Shown: positions 27,326 through 40,359 of the stretch, piece by piece
Position numbering within the stretch: position 1 is the stretch's first letter
Layout of the letters: the number at the start of each line of letters is the position of its first letter
Assembly (NCBI GenBank): GCA_022578605.1
Contig: MU394054.1
Span: forward strand, 2,945-66,944
Origin: Camillea tinctor
Lineage: Eukaryota; Ascomycota; Sordariomycetes; Xylariales; Xylariaceae
DNA length: 64,000 nucleotides
Reading direction: 5' to 3'
Notes under the pieces: model-generated
Databases searched by the model: none
Seen by the model: only the letters and a program-made list of their open reading frames with translations
Told to the model about the DNA's origin: nothing
Translations under genes and position numbers: made by a program

Positions 27326-30300
27326 ATGGCTAGTTTAAAATTTATAATGGATGTAGACGATGAGGACGTCAATGAGCATAACTTGGGAGTGTTAAAAACC
27401 TCTAAAGAACCTAACCCACCCATCGTCTCTGGTGGTAACGATCCTTCCCGCCCGCCAACATCGAGCCATGAGAATCCTCACCCACTAGACGATAGATTAA
27501 CACCAGCCCAAACAAAACGGCGCGGTCCCTCAGGACGTTCGACTAAATCCACAACCACCGCATCGTCTTCTTCTACAACGATAACAACAACTACAACATC
27601 ATCGCTAGCCCGCCCCCCGCCTGCTCGGAGGCGAAGTACTGATTCTATCGAGTCAACGACGATGGATCCCACTCGGTATGGAGGCCCTGGCCAGAGTTCA
27701 TCCTCTAGTATGACACCTTCTGGTCGAACTAATATGCCCTCAAGGCCGATCTTAAATGCTCCTGGAGAGGGCAATCTTCCTATCAAGTTGACCCCGATCA
27801 CTGGTCGCGTGAGCAGGGCAAAGAAGGGGATGCCAGTCCACATATGTGATATATGTCGACCGCCAAAGGTGAGCATTGGCACTCTCATTCATGAATAAGC
27901 TCTGTACTGACAACAACCCTAGACATTCACCAGAGCAGAGCATCTTAGGTAAGGGGTCTCACTGAGGCACTTCTAACAACGGCAAGGTATTTAATAACAA
28001 ATTCGCAGACGCCATCAGCTAAGCCATAAGAACCCTGCGTATCGATGTGATTTTCCCGGCTGTGAGAAAACCTTTCATAGGCAAGACCTCCTTGCACGCC
28101 ATGCGTTGAGACAGTGAGTACTTTGCTGAAGCTTGAACACAAGAGAAACTAATGAGTCTATAGTGATCAAGATGGCAAGTCATCGAAGGGGACCGATGGG
28201 AGCCGCCGGCCCTCTGAAGTATCCCTTGACGATGTATCCCATAGGATGGGCTACATGACACATCAGCCGATGGGTGAAGGCTCAGGCCCTCATACGGCAC
28301 TGTCCACCCAACCCGACATGTCGGGTCCATCCTATACAGGAAACACGCCCTCATACCAGCAAATGAGCAACCAGGGCAGCAGCAGCGGACAAACTCCAAT
28401 GTCCCCTCCCCAGCATCCTGACCGACGTGGTAGCTACACGCCTCAGTCAACCGGTCCATCTCATCTGGACTATGTACTATCTTCAGGACAGCAGATGTCG
28501 AACATGATTAATAATCCGGTCTCCAGCATTGGAGGCTCGCCTATAACAGGTACCCCCTATGGGATTGATTACCATCAACCACGCACGTCATCTCCGTTCT
28601 CTGTCTACATTGGCCCCCAGGGCCTGTCGCATCACTTACCTAGTTTGACAATACCTGACAGCAATGTTCCAGGTTTACTCCCCACTACCACCGAAACATC
28701 TCCCTGGCCATCGTCGGCCTCTGATAGTAACTTTTCTACACCGTCCGATGGCCGTGGAAGGTTGGCGACCAACGACTGGCCCATGTACCAGTCCGGTACC
28801 GCACCGAGCCTCCATAGCCCGGGCATAGAAGCCATGACGAGTGCGGAACCGTTCTTCAATACCTTCTCACCTTCTCACACGTATCCACCATACGAGCCGA
28901 TGCTGGAACTACCCACGTCGTTCCCAGACGAGCGCTCTCTCCTCGATCCCACCCATCCTCATCCCTATTCATCAGTTCGTAGTCCGACCCCACCGCCAGT
29001 GTCTCTGTCCGCTCAATCGGCTGAAAATCTAGTCACCGTTACAGCCCCATCGATACCGGGCGGGCCGTCGATACTAGGTCGCCAGAAGGAGTCGGCAGTC
29101 ACCCTAGGGCCATATTCGGGTGCTGCCTTTCTTACGGCGATCACCATATCGCGGCCCATCCGGAGTGCCATCCCCGAGTATCTCGACGTCTACTGGAAGC
29201 GCTTCGACAACCTCTTTCCCCTGGTCCACCGCCGGAGCTTAGAACCTGCTGCCGACGAGGTATTGCAATGTGCCATGGCCGCTGTAGGCACGCAATTCCT
29301 CCAAGGCAAGGAGGATCGTATAAGAGGAACCACGCTGCATGAGTTTGCCTGGCAAGAAGCTAAACGTGTAAGTGGAAAACACTAACCCTCGAGCCTAAAC
29401 CCTCCTCCTGTTCTAGTTAACAGTTTGGTTTCTGGTGCTACCCCTTTGGAGTCTATGGAAATCAGGAAACTAAACTCAAAGCTGTAGTGCCCCCTATGGA
29501 ACGTCCGAGTCATGCAAGCGATCCTCCTTTGCGAGTTCTACGCCCGGTTCCGTGGACGGAAAGCAGTGTACCGTCCGTCGCAGTCCTTCCAGTCACTATA
29601 TTCGAGAGTGAGTACTCAGTATTCTCCTTATCCCTCATGTTCTCTTTCTGTTGGTTCCCTCACATGCTCTATTTTTCAGGATTATCTCTTTAGTTTTGTA
29701 CTGTCTTCTCCTAGCGACCGTTGGCACCTGTACTCAACCTCATTTTCCTCACAGGTGGCCAATTTCCAGAGCTCGGATAACTATGCTTCCTCGGCGGCTA
29801 CTCGCGAGGAAAGATGGCACGAATGGATCGAGGCCGAGTCTCGCCGTAGACTTCTGGCTGCCTGCTTTGTATTGGACGCACACACGTCCATATACCACGA
29901 ACAACCCCCTATTCACACCTATACTGTACCTACACCACCAATTCCTTTAACCCGACGGAGTCAAGATCTTTGGAACGCCCGGACATCTGATGAATGGGAG
30001 ACCCTTATTGCTTCGACATCTACTAATTTAGAACCCGCCACGCTGTCGGAGGAGGTCAACCTCACACCTGAGCGAGTCGCCTCAGCCCCTCCTCTAGACC
30101 GCGCTGTGTTCCTGGCCTCGGAGATGCTCCGCCTTCCCCGGCGGCAGAGCACAACCACCCTAGACCTCACGGCAGACCTGAACCTAGCCTCCACCGAGCG
30201 GATCAGCCAGCTCTTCCCCGGATCCGCCGTGGCCAACACCTACCTCGCGCTGCACTACACGCCACTACACGACCTTCTCGCCGTCAGCGGCGACAGCTGG

Positions 30301-30930
30301 CTCTTCTCGCAGAAGGAGCTCGACTCGCAGCGGTTCCAGCAGCGGCAGAAGCGCCTGAAGCTGTGGAGCGGCAGCCCGCACGCCGGCGCCGCCGCGAGCT
30401 TCGCTGCCAAAGCCCTGCTGGCTTTCCTCGATAATACCACCACCACCCTCAACAACCAAACCCAAGCCCACGATAATGATAATAATTCCACCACCACCAC
30501 CACCACCGCAGCCGGGGAGAAGCAGCACACCACCACCGACGCGGAGAGAAAGACCCCCACAACCCGCGGCCGCAGAAAAGCCAGCAGCCGCCAGCACCCG
30601 CGGCCCCCATCCCCCGCCCGCCCGCGGAACACGGCCGACATCTCCGACTACTGGGCGCTCTACGTGTGCGCGCTGATCTGCTGGGCGCTGAGCCACCGCG
30701 CCGCCGCGCGCACCCCCGCATCCGACAAGTCCGAGCGCGAGGCGCGGGCGTGGCTCGCGGCCGTCGCCGAGGACGCGGTGCGGGCGCGCGGGGGCGGCGG
30801 GGCGGCGGCCGTGGTGGGTGTCGTGCGCCGGCGGCTCGAGGACGAGGCCGCCGGCAAGAACATGTTGCTCGTGGATGCGCTGGGGGTGCTGCGGAAGCTG
30901 GAGGAGGGCGTGAATTGGCGGTGGTTCTGA
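27326..30930 (+). CDS. C2H2 zinc-finger, fungal-specific transcription factor
   Basis: Exons 27326-27868, 27923-27948, 28009-28113, 28164-29367, 29488-29607 and 29755-30930 give 1057 residues. The start GCCATGG was chosen over an upstream in-frame GTG. Two C2H2 fingers lie at C174/C177/H192/H196 and C203/C208/H221/H225. They are spread over four exons: exon 2 is only 26 nt, and the last finger His is rebuilt from a codon split by intron 3, which supports the splice calls. A Ser/Pro/Gln-rich region follows. The fungal-specific transcription factor domain starts at about 550 (PEYLDVYWKRFDNLFPLVHR) and continues past VMQAILLCEFYARFRGRKA. A Thr/Asn-rich insertion (near residues 895-945) interrupts its C-terminal part. 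The architecture resembles AmdX- and Klf1-like regulators, with unknown targets. Intron 5 (29608-29754) is 147 nt, without stop and in frame, so its retention would add 49 residues. Confidence 0.9.
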
Positions 30931-33919
30931 TGAGGACGATGATGAAGGGGTTCCTCCCCCCCTACCCCCCCCCTTTTTTTTTTCTTTCTTTTGATGGGGG
31001 TTGGGTTGTTATTTTGTATTATTATGTTTCTTTTTTCTTCTCCTCTGTTTCTCTTTTCTTTCTTGCTCTTCTTCTTTGGGGTCGTTCGCTTTACCCCCCT
31101 TTTCTCTTGTATTTTTATATATTTCCTCTTCCTCTGTCTTTTCCTATTTCTATTTATTTATTATTTTTCTCTTTTTCTCTCTTTTACTTTTTTATCTTTC
31201 TCTAACCATTCTTTTTCTTCCTTTTTATTCTTTTACCTCTTCTTTTCTTTCGTTTCTCTACGAAACTTGTTGCAACTACATTTTCCGTATGAACTCCTTT
31301 TTTGGATTTTCCTTTTTTCTTTCTTTCTTTTATTTCACACACGTACACATTTTTATATACATAGACGCATGAACCCGGGGAGAAGAGGAGGTCTAGCAAA
31401 GGGCGTTCAGCACATCCACAGGCACGCACTTCCATCTTACCTCATGTACTACTAGACGGATGCATTTAGGAGCCGGAGAGAAAGAGGAGGAAGAGAGAGA
31501 GAGGGAAGGGATGGGAAATGACCGAGCAACGACAAAAAAGAACGTGCATTACGGGATTCTTTTCTTAAGCGAGGGCGTTGGGAAGGAAAGAGGGTCTTTC
31601 TCTATTTTCCTTTTTCTTGTTCCTGTTGTTCTTCTTGTTTCTTCTTTCTTTCTCTTATATCAACTCGCAATACGTTTCTTCTCCCTTACTGTCTTTCGTT
31701 ATTATTTTGGGAGGTTCTTTTGATGTTCTTTTGCGAGTTTACTTTTTTTACTTTCCCAGGTTACCCCTTTTGGTTTTTTTTTATTCTTTTCCTTCCTTTC
31801 TAACTATATGAACCCACATTGTATTTCTACTACGACTGACGAACGACAACGATGTATTTGTATGTTTGGGACATTTGTTTTTGAGATGAATGGGTGGATA
31901 TGGATGGATGTCATGGATGTATAAATAGACGCACGGGCAAAAGAAAAAGAGAGGATACAAAATAGCGATGGGTTTAACTTGATTATTATTGAAGACTATT
32001 GTTCATCAATATCATGACTTTTTATATACCGTGCTGGTTCGTGCTTCTCTCTCTCTCTCTCTTTCGCTCTCCTTTTTTAATTCTTTTTTTTTTTTTTTTT
32101 TTCCTTTTCACATCTTCTACTTTTATTACTTATCTTCCTCGCTTACATGCTTATACCCACTGTCCGTGCTTTAATGGGGATTAAAGGGTTGAGCGAAGGA
32201 TGAGGAATGAGTTTCGGGTTCAACGGCTGAGTACGAGCAGGACAAGAAACTTACTACTAACAATAGTATAAATAAAACGAGTGGTTGGTTCAAGTTGGTA
32301 CTCAGTGACCCAAGACGAGTCGGAAGATTTCCAGCTGCATCAACCAATTATCGCTAACAATAGATCGGAACACATGTACCTAGGTACTTACATACTTTAG
32401 ATAACCATGTCAAGCCGATGTCAATTGGTACTTTGCTAGTGTACATATGCAGGCCGAACCCGTCGTTCGAATTATGTATGTACTACTGTATCTAGCACGT
32501 ATCCAGCAATGTATCTATTAAGTTAAGTATGTGCGGGGCCTACCTTAGCGTGATGAGCGAGCCGCAAACGGGCAAAGGAAAATCTGTAGCGCGCATGCAA
32601 GAACCTAAGAATGCAAAACGCGGGTCCGACGATAAGAGAAAAAAAGGAACAAAAAGAAGAAAAGAAAAAAAAAAAGATGTGTAATTACCTTTTGCGTCAG
32701 CAACAACGTGGGTTTGGATTGGTTCGCCAATTTGTCAATTGGGATTTATTTCGATCAACTAACTGGATTGACGAATTCGAATGCTTACATGGCATGGCAA
32801 GAAAAAAAAATGGCGACAGTCGATAATCAAATGGCGGTGATAACGTATGCTTCCTAATAATTATCGGTAACCTTCAAGGTACTTACTTGACTTACAAGTA
32901 GGGCATATCTCACGAAGCAACAAGGCTCTCGGATTACTTAACCGTGCTTATCTCTGAGGTAGTCCAGTGACTGTAATGTATGTATGTAACCGACACACAG
33001 GTGTACCTACCTAGGACAACGTAGATAACATGCTAATGTCCCTGACAAATACGTTATGTGCACCCTTAACTTTTTATTAAATTTAAGTTTCAGTGGTGCT
33101 ACGTAATAATAGACGTCCTAGGTTACTGCATATATGATATATAATACAGCAGGAATGCATTAATTGAGAGACAAAGGCTTTCTACGTAGGGGGTTTTCTC
33201 TTTTATTTATATGCGTAGACAGATAGAAAGATTATCACATGTCAAACCGCATTGATTAAAATATTCTGGGTGTTAAAAAAAGAATGGAAATAAAAAAAAT
33301 ATCTATACAACTATACAATACAAGTGCCTAGCATTAGCTACATATGCAGGTATGAACACCTCGACCTTATAGAGGTCATTGTCATGGCAGAAGCTCCATC
33401 CCTTACCTTACTTTGCCGTTGTTAGGTACTTCGCTGTCTATGCGCCTACCTATCAGGACTCTCGCAACCAGGTACCTACCTACCTGATTCAGGCAGCTTG
33501 AGACGCTAACAAAGTATATTCCTTGTATAGTGGGGTTTGGTGGAGAACTAGGGGGGTGTGTATCGGGGGTTGGTTGTTGATTAAGCAGTGTTACATGCCC
33601 TCAACACATCGTTTTAGCGCTATATGGCGACCTCTCTTTTTTTCGATGGTCTGACTAGATTACTACCTGTAATCGAAATCGAGCGAGAACAAAAAAAAAA
33701 GAAAAAGAAAAATAGGCTTTTTGACTTTTTTTTTTTCCCTTCTTCTTCCACCGCTTGCCATCTGATATTATTTTTTTTCTTCTCTTCAAATTACTCTACT
33801 CCAACTTTCGCCGTGGTGGCACAAAGAACAAATTGTTCTTCATAATTCTTATTTTATAATCGCATCACCGCCATCAGTACCAGTGTCAATATTATTATCA
33901 TACTCGCTATCTAATTAAC
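30931..33919. other. Intergenic with long polypyrimidine tract
   Basis: From about 30958 to 31345, and again at about 31580-31800 and 32040-32165, the plus strand is almost purely T and C. This creates false Phe/Leu/Ser-rich frames. The first block probably covers the 3' UTR of the transcription factor gene. The remainder is AT-leaning, with TACCTA/TAGGTA words (32376-32390, 33003-33014, 33469-33485) and the promoter of the CBM48-like gene. No gene is seen. Confidence 0.6.
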
Positions 33920-36900
33920 ATGGGAAGCTTCGTGTTCCGGTGGTGAGTGAGAGCCTATTATATACACACATACATACACAGACAGATGCGATATGCGATG
34001 CGCACAGCAAGAAAGAGATGTCATGGCCAGAGTATGGCGCGGGCGATGATGGGCAACATATCGAACAAACTCGTCACGAATGACCTATATCTCTTGTTAT
34101 CCCCAATACTTCTCGAATGGAATCGAGTCGAGTCCGGACTATTGGATCGTGACAATGCGCCAATGACAGAAAAAAAAAAACTAATGTTCTCTTCTTCGAA
34201 ATAGGGCTCATCCCGCCACCGACGTCTTCGTGACTGGTACGTTCGATGATTGGAGCAAATCAGAGAAGCTTAAGAAGGTTGGCGATCATTTCGAGAAGAA
34301 CGTTCAACTAGCCGATGCGTCCGAAAAGATATACTACAAGGTTTGTGGTGAACATCTCATTTACTTCTTTTTCTTTTTTTCATCTCATATTTCTTCCCTT
34401 CACTCGGTTACTTCTGTCATGGGCATTGGCATGGTTATCACCACTCCTATCCTCTTCCTCTTGCCCCTCCATTATCCGTGTAATGAGCGACTGCGCCTAG
34501 CTGGCATCTCATCTCGGAGATATCGGCTGGTTCTTCTTAATCACAAATCCAACGAACCAACGAACCAACCAAAACCGGTCTATCAGCCTCGAATGCTACC
34601 TATCTATCTACCTGCTATCACTTGACCAACCGTATAACTCAACTGCTCGATATAATTATTGCCTACGCTGCACGACTCGCCAAAAGAGAAGGGGGAAAAA
34701 ACAAAACAAAACAAAACAAAACAAGAAAGCACAATATACCCAATGTCTTAAAAAAAAAAGAGTAAGATCTATATACAACTCTTCGATCGATCCTCAGACG
34801 TGACGCCATGGCCGAATATTATTCTTATTATATATTGTGTAAGAGACCGTCTGTCGCGTGCCGCTGGACCCCAGACCAAAAAACCCCCCTCCCCCAAAAA
34901 AAACAAGCTAGGATCGACCGTTGCAAGAATCCGGTATAGGCGGAAGCGGTGATGCTGATAGGCCAATTGGTTGAAACCTCTCGAATCAAACTTCAATGAT
35001 GGTGTCAAACTTTCCCCCGATTTCTGGGATTGCGCAAAACTCAAAACTCAAAATGCGAAAAGGAAACGGAAAAAACGCACAACCTAACCTTAAGAGCCAC
35101 TCTGATCGTCATATCCCGTCATGTTCTACCTAGTTGTACTTGGTGGCGGACCCGTGACGGTGATTACGGGGCTTTAAACCCTGCCACAGCTGCTGATGCT
35201 AGTCAACTTCAATGAAGTGTAACGAAAGCTTCCTTAGCAGGCTTCCTTAGCGCCCGCCTTTGCCCTTTTGTCAATACGCCAAACCAAATCCCCCCCAGCC
35301 GAACAATTTCTCCCTTCCTACAAAACCCCCCGCCTTTATTTCCTCTTCTGTACAAGTTCTGCGCCCATAACATTAACCAAAACAACAATTCTTTTTCCTT
35401 CTAATTTCTGCTCAGACAAACTCTTCTTTCCTCCCTAAGCTAATCTGTCTTTTGCTGCTGTATAGTTTGTTGTTGACGGGAATTGGGTTATCGACCACAC
35501 TGCTCCGAGAGAAACCGACATTGGTGGTAACGAGAATAACGTCTTGACTCCTGAACGCATTGTCAAGGGAGAGTCTATCGCCACCGCCATCATGAGCTCT
35601 GCCGCCCCCGAATCTACTACCGCTGCTTTGGCCGCAGACGTGCCTCTTGAGAAGAAGGAGGAGTCCTCCGATCTTCCAGGCGCATTCCCTGAGACGCCTG
35701 CTGCTGAGCTCGACAAGCTCGGCGAGGTTAGCGTGAACCCGCTGCCTGCTGCTGATGGCGCCCTCAACCCCATCCAGCTCACTCCTGGCGAGAAGATCCC
35801 CGAGGGCCTTGCTGCTGAGAACACCAACAGCCATGTCAAACTAGACCCTGAATCCTACGAGAAAAGCGATACCCTGCCAGGTAAGTTACTCTATAGCTCT
35901 ACAAGGAAATAATTAAGCTAACCTCAGGTTTAGGCGGCGCTCCTGTCGCCTTGTCTTCGGCCGCTCCCGAGGCTACAACCACTGCGCTCGCTGCTGAGGC
36001 GCCCATTGAGACCAAGGTGCCCGAGGTCGTGAAGGAGAGCCAGGAAAAGGCTGAGGTCGCGCCTGAGGCTAGCGCTGTTCCCGAGGAAGTGAAAGAGAAA
36101 GCCAACGTTGAGAGCGAGCTGTTGGACAAGGTGAAGGAGGCACCATCCACTTCTGAAGGTACCGCCGGAATTGGTACCGAGAAGACAGAGGATGTCGTCA
36201 CTCCCGGAGAGGCTGTGGCCTCCGTTACCGCCGCCGCCGCCGCTGTAGGTGCTGCTGCCGTCGCGGGTGCTCTTCAAGCCAAGGACATCGCCGTCGAGAA
36301 GGCCACTGAAGCTGCCACGGCTGCGCAGGCTTCTGCCACTGAAGCCGCTGCTAAGTTGCCAGAGTCTGTTAAGGAGACTCTGCCCGAAAGCGTCCAGAAC
36401 GCGATCGCAGACACTACGAAGGAAGAGACCCGGGAAGAAGTCTCACCCGAGGTGCCAGCCGAGGTCAAGGAGTCTATCATTGAGGCTAAAGAGAGCCCAG
36501 AGGCTGCCGCCAACACCGAAGCCGTTGAGGAGAAGAAAGCTGTTGAAACTGAGTTGCTGAAGGAAGTTAAGCTTGTGGAGGCGGTTGGTGAGCCCTCTAG
36601 CGAACCTGCCAAGGAAGTTGCTCCAGAGACCGTACCGGAGACCACACCGGTGGTAGCAGCAGCAGCGCCAGAGGCTACACCAGAAGCAGCACCAAAGGCA
36701 GTAGTGCCAGAGGTAGCTCCGGAGGCAGTTCCGGAGGCAGCTGCTGAGACACAACCTGCTGAGCCCACTACGAACGGGATACAGGTTACGACTACGACAG
36801 ACAAAGCAGCCGATGCTACTCCTCCCCAGAGCACTACCGACAAGCCGGCCGAAAGCCCTACGACGACGGAGAAGAAGAAGAAGAACCGACTTAGCCTGCT

Positions 36901-36937
36901 CTTCGGCAAAGTCAAGGAGAAGTTCGGCCGCAAATAA
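33920..36937 (+). CDS. AMPK-type CBM48 protein, Crp1/Mdg1-like
   Basis: Exons 33920-33942, 34205-34340, 35466-35880 and 35928-36937 give 527 residues. The N-terminus is an AMPK glycogen-binding-like domain (residues about 1-85): MGSFVFRW, then DVFVTGTFDDWSK, then YYKFVVDGNWVIDHTAPRE and NNVL, as in yeast Crp1 (cruciform-DNA binding) and Mdg1. The rest is Ala/Glu/Val/Pro-rich and probably disordered, ending in a basic tail (KKKKNRLSLLFGKVKEKFGRK) that could bind membrane or nucleic acid. A segment SSAAPESTTAALAA near the end of the domain recurs, slightly changed, just after intron 3 (SSAAPEATTTALAA), so there is an internal duplication. Intron 2 is 1125 nt, very long for a mould gene. The acceptor of intron 3 could also be 35933, six bases downstream, in frame. 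The domain call is strong; the function is inferred from the yeast proteins. Confidence 0.87.
34698..34723 (+). repeat. (AAAAC)n repeat in long intron
   Basis: About five AAAAC units inside the 1125-nt second intron of the CBM48-like gene, followed by a poly-A run near 34750. Confidence 0.8.
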
Positions 36938-38332
36938 GCGGTGCCGGAATAATTATCTCGTCATTTCTTCTTCCCTTTCTCTGTTTTCCCATTTGGATTT
37001 CCGTGTTCGACTTCTTTTCTCTTTTCCTTTGAAGCTCATGATTCCCCATGTTGCGTCTGCTCACTCACGGTGACGAGTGACAGGTGACGGTGGCGGAGGA
37101 ACATCGTTCGTGCCAAGCATCTAATGTACATAATACCCGCTTACTCGGCATATCTCATCTATTCATCTCTTTCCCAGCTCGTGAGAAGGGTTGTGCTGCA
37201 ATGGACTGGTACAATGGGAGGGGGAGGTCGTCTTTCCTTACTATGTATTCAGTTATTGAGTCTCTATCTTATTATTTTCTTTTCCTTCTCTCGGCTCCAT
37301 CTTTAATTTCTCCTCGAGGTTCCTTGGGAGTGTTTTACTCTTCTTTTTTCTTTCTCTCTTGGTTTCTCTTTTCTTTCTTTTCCTTTTCTCTACTCTTCTC
37401 GAATTGTTATGAATATGAACGATTGGGATAGGGGAAAAGGGTATGGTGGGACAGTGTCATTACGAGGAAGGCTAGAGATCGACTACTCAAAGGTATTACG
37501 CCGAGGACGATATTGGAAAGTTGAATATTGTCTCTCCCCGAGGGAGGAGTGGGAGACGACGGTCTAGAGCTCTGATGGCTTTGGCGGAGAGTGGGGAGGG
37601 GGAGTGTGGTATAGTCAGTCAGTGAGTGTATGTCAAAAGCAGCAGCTATTTTAAAGTAATAGACACACGGTCTTGGTTGTTGCCAATGATGATATATTTA
37701 CCTACTTACTACTTACCTAACCTTAGTGTCTAGGTAATATATCTTTGCATACAATGCATTGGTTTATATTGATTACCTAGGTAGTCCCTGTTTATGTGAA
37801 TTGATTGGTCAATGTTCCTCTTGTCAATTCCTTTATCTTAACTTATCATGCCGTCATTACCTAAACTAGGTACTTACGGAGAGCATGGTGTTTGTAATGA
37901 CTGGCCCATAAACAAGCTTAGTCAGCCAACTAGGTTAGGTACGTAGGTACTGAAGTTAGTGGCGTGAGTCTTGAATCGGGTGCAACTCTTTACTCTTTTC
38001 TGCCCCGCTGCTCCGCTTGTGACTCTTTCCCTCCGTTATCTGCGAACTCCCTCTTACTTCAACTAAAGAACATCATCCCTCGGGGTACGTCCCTCCCAGG
38101 ACTTCCCCTTTGCAAGCTTCTTTGACTATTAATTCACCTGGCCTACAATATATCATCAAATACAACCATATTTTCTTTTCCTTTTCTTTCTTTCTCTTGC
38201 TTTTTTTCTTTTCTTTTTATACCAATTGTCCCTTTTTTCTCTCTCTTCTTCCTACGGAAAGAAAGAAAGGAAGGAAGGAAGAAAGGAAGGACAATAATAT
38301 TCGTACTGTCTAGCGTCTTGATTATTATCATC
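36938..38332. other. Intergenic, no gene seen
   Basis: CT-rich downstream of the CBM48-like gene (about 36960-37400), then AT-leaning sequence with TACCTAGGTA words (37773-37784). A GAAA/GGAA purine repeat at about 38258-38290 lies just before the start of the RING gene. Confidence 0.6.
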
Positions 38333-40359
38333 ATGAGCTCTGGCTCGTCCAACCTGGGAGGCAAATCCCTTTCTCCTTCAGCATCGTATACTCCAGCTTC
38401 GCAACCCATCTCTGTGCCCCAGACGAGCTTCGAGTCTAACCCGCGTCGCTCCGGACTCTCGAGTCCTTCACTCCCGAACTCGGCACCAAGAAAAGGACAA
38501 GGATCGAGAAAACAGCACCGAAACCAGCGGAGACCCCTTCGAGACATTGGCCGACCAGATGAGGAGGATGACATGGCTGAACTCAGAGCCGTTCGCAATG
38601 CTTCGAGTCGCCGAGGGCAGACTTCCATCACCCACCTCCTAGACTACTCCCTTCCCAGCCGCAGCTACCTTCAGGACCACTCGAGATCAAGCCGTCGACA
38701 TGCCACCTGGGGACCTGGTTCCGGGCACCACACGGTGGATAAGGCCAGGTAAGGATATGGACAAACCAGCTAGCTATTCCTACATACATGTAATGTAGTA
38801 TTGGCTAACCGGGCAAACTATATAGATTTGTTCATGCCAACTATCGTTTTGTAGTTTCGCCCACCGGCGACTACGCTGCCCAAGCTGTCGATGCTGACAA
38901 ACACCTCGAATGGACCGACGTCTTACAAATCCTTGCCTCGGCCGAATCGCAATCGACGTCGTGTCCCATCTGCCTCTGCGAACCCGTCGCACCACGTATG
39001 GCGCGGTGCGGGCACATCTTTTGTCTTCCATGCTTGCTACGATTCATGAACTCAACCGATGACGACGAGCCGAATTCTAGAAGAGAGGTCCGTTGGAAGA
39101 AGTGTCCGATTTGTGAAGACTCGTTTCGTCTCGCCGATGTTCGACCGGTTTCTTTTTACTATGGCCAAGAGAGCCCACTGCCGAGGCCTGGACAAGACGT
39201 TATACTGCGCTTGATGGTGCGCGATGCTGGCTCTACGTTAGCTTTGCCCAATGAGGGAGGAACCGACATTGTAAATCTCGGAGAAGATATCCCGTGGCAC
39301 TTTGCGGCCAATGTCATGGATTATGCTAGAATAATGAAGGGCACAACCGATTATGTGATCCAGGAGTACGATCGAGAAATAGAAGACCTACGACGACGGG
39401 CGCAGGAGGACGAAGTCCAATTTGGCGCAGAGGAAGGTGACTGGTCGCAGCGAGCTATACGTGCCATCAATACAGCCAAAGAGAAGGCGAAAGCGCCGGA
39501 GAACAAGGGAGAAACTCCACAGCAGCCGCCGCCGCCGACGAGTCTGCTGAAAGGAAAGCATCCTGCCGGTCAGAAGTTTTATTTCTACGCAGCCCCACCA
39601 CACCTATATCTCTCGCCCCTCGATATCCGTATCCTAAAAACCAAGTATGGTGATTTCTCCAATTTTCCCTCTACCCTCCTCCCACGAGTTGAGCACATCT
39701 CAGCAGGACATGTGGTAGACGATGCATTGAGAAAACGGGCAAAGTATCTAGGGCATCTTCCCCATGGCTGTGTTATCAACTTCCTAGAGTGCGACTGGAC
39801 CGATATCATTCCTTCGGAGATTCTAGAAACCTTTGCCAATGACTTGGAGCGGCGACGCAAGTCACATCGCGATAAGGCAGCACAAGAGGAACGCGAGAGA
39901 CTTCAGGCAGAACGTCTAGAAGCTGCTGCTATTGGTCGCAGTGCTAGGAGACATTTTGAGCAGATCAACGAGGACAAATTCGAGGCGCCCCCGATCATGA
40001 ATGCCGAAGACTTCCAGCCTCTTGGATCAGTGGCCGGGACTACTCCTCCTAATCCCCGCACTGGATTTGGGCAACTGGCAGAAATGTCTACGAGCCCATC
40101 AACATCGAGAACGGTCTGGGGTACACCGGCGATTCCCGTCTCGCCTAACCTGGCCCCTGTGCCTGAAAGTACGGCCAACGATGGGTGGTTACAAGCCGAT
40201 GAGTTTCTAGAGGATGTCGGAATAGCAATGCAGATGGAAGCTCTAGGCATTGACAGCGCTGGTTCAGCACCGAAAAATAATGCGGGAGCTTCCGGAGGCA
40301 AGAAAAAGAAGAAACAGAAGATAACTTTGATGAGCACTGGTGGTCGACGGGGCACCTGA
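38333..40359 (+). CDS. RING-finger protein, RNF10/Mag2-like
   Basis: Exons 38333-38748 and 38826-40359 give 649 residues. The start is the ATG at 38333, since the frame upstream holds only non-ATG codons. A disordered basic N-terminus leads into RFVHANYRFVVSP (from 139), the conserved block before the RING of RNF10 and yeast Mag2. The C3HC4 RING uses C185, C188, C200, H202, C205, C208, C232 and C235, with a longer than usual loop before the last pair. Downstream lie the YFYAAPPHLYLSPLDIRIL-like block, a charged coiled coil (EERERLQAERLEAAA) and a lysine-rich C-terminal end (GGKKKKKQKITLMSTGGRR). RNF10 and Mag2 are E3 ligases that ubiquitylate small-subunit ribosomal proteins during quality control; the same role here is inferred from homology. 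Confidence 0.92.

Noticed and set aside
36274..36933. 219-codon Ser/Ala/Thr/Val-rich frame on the minus strand
   Set aside because: Antisense of the repetitive Ala/Glu/Pro-coding exon of the CBM48-like gene.
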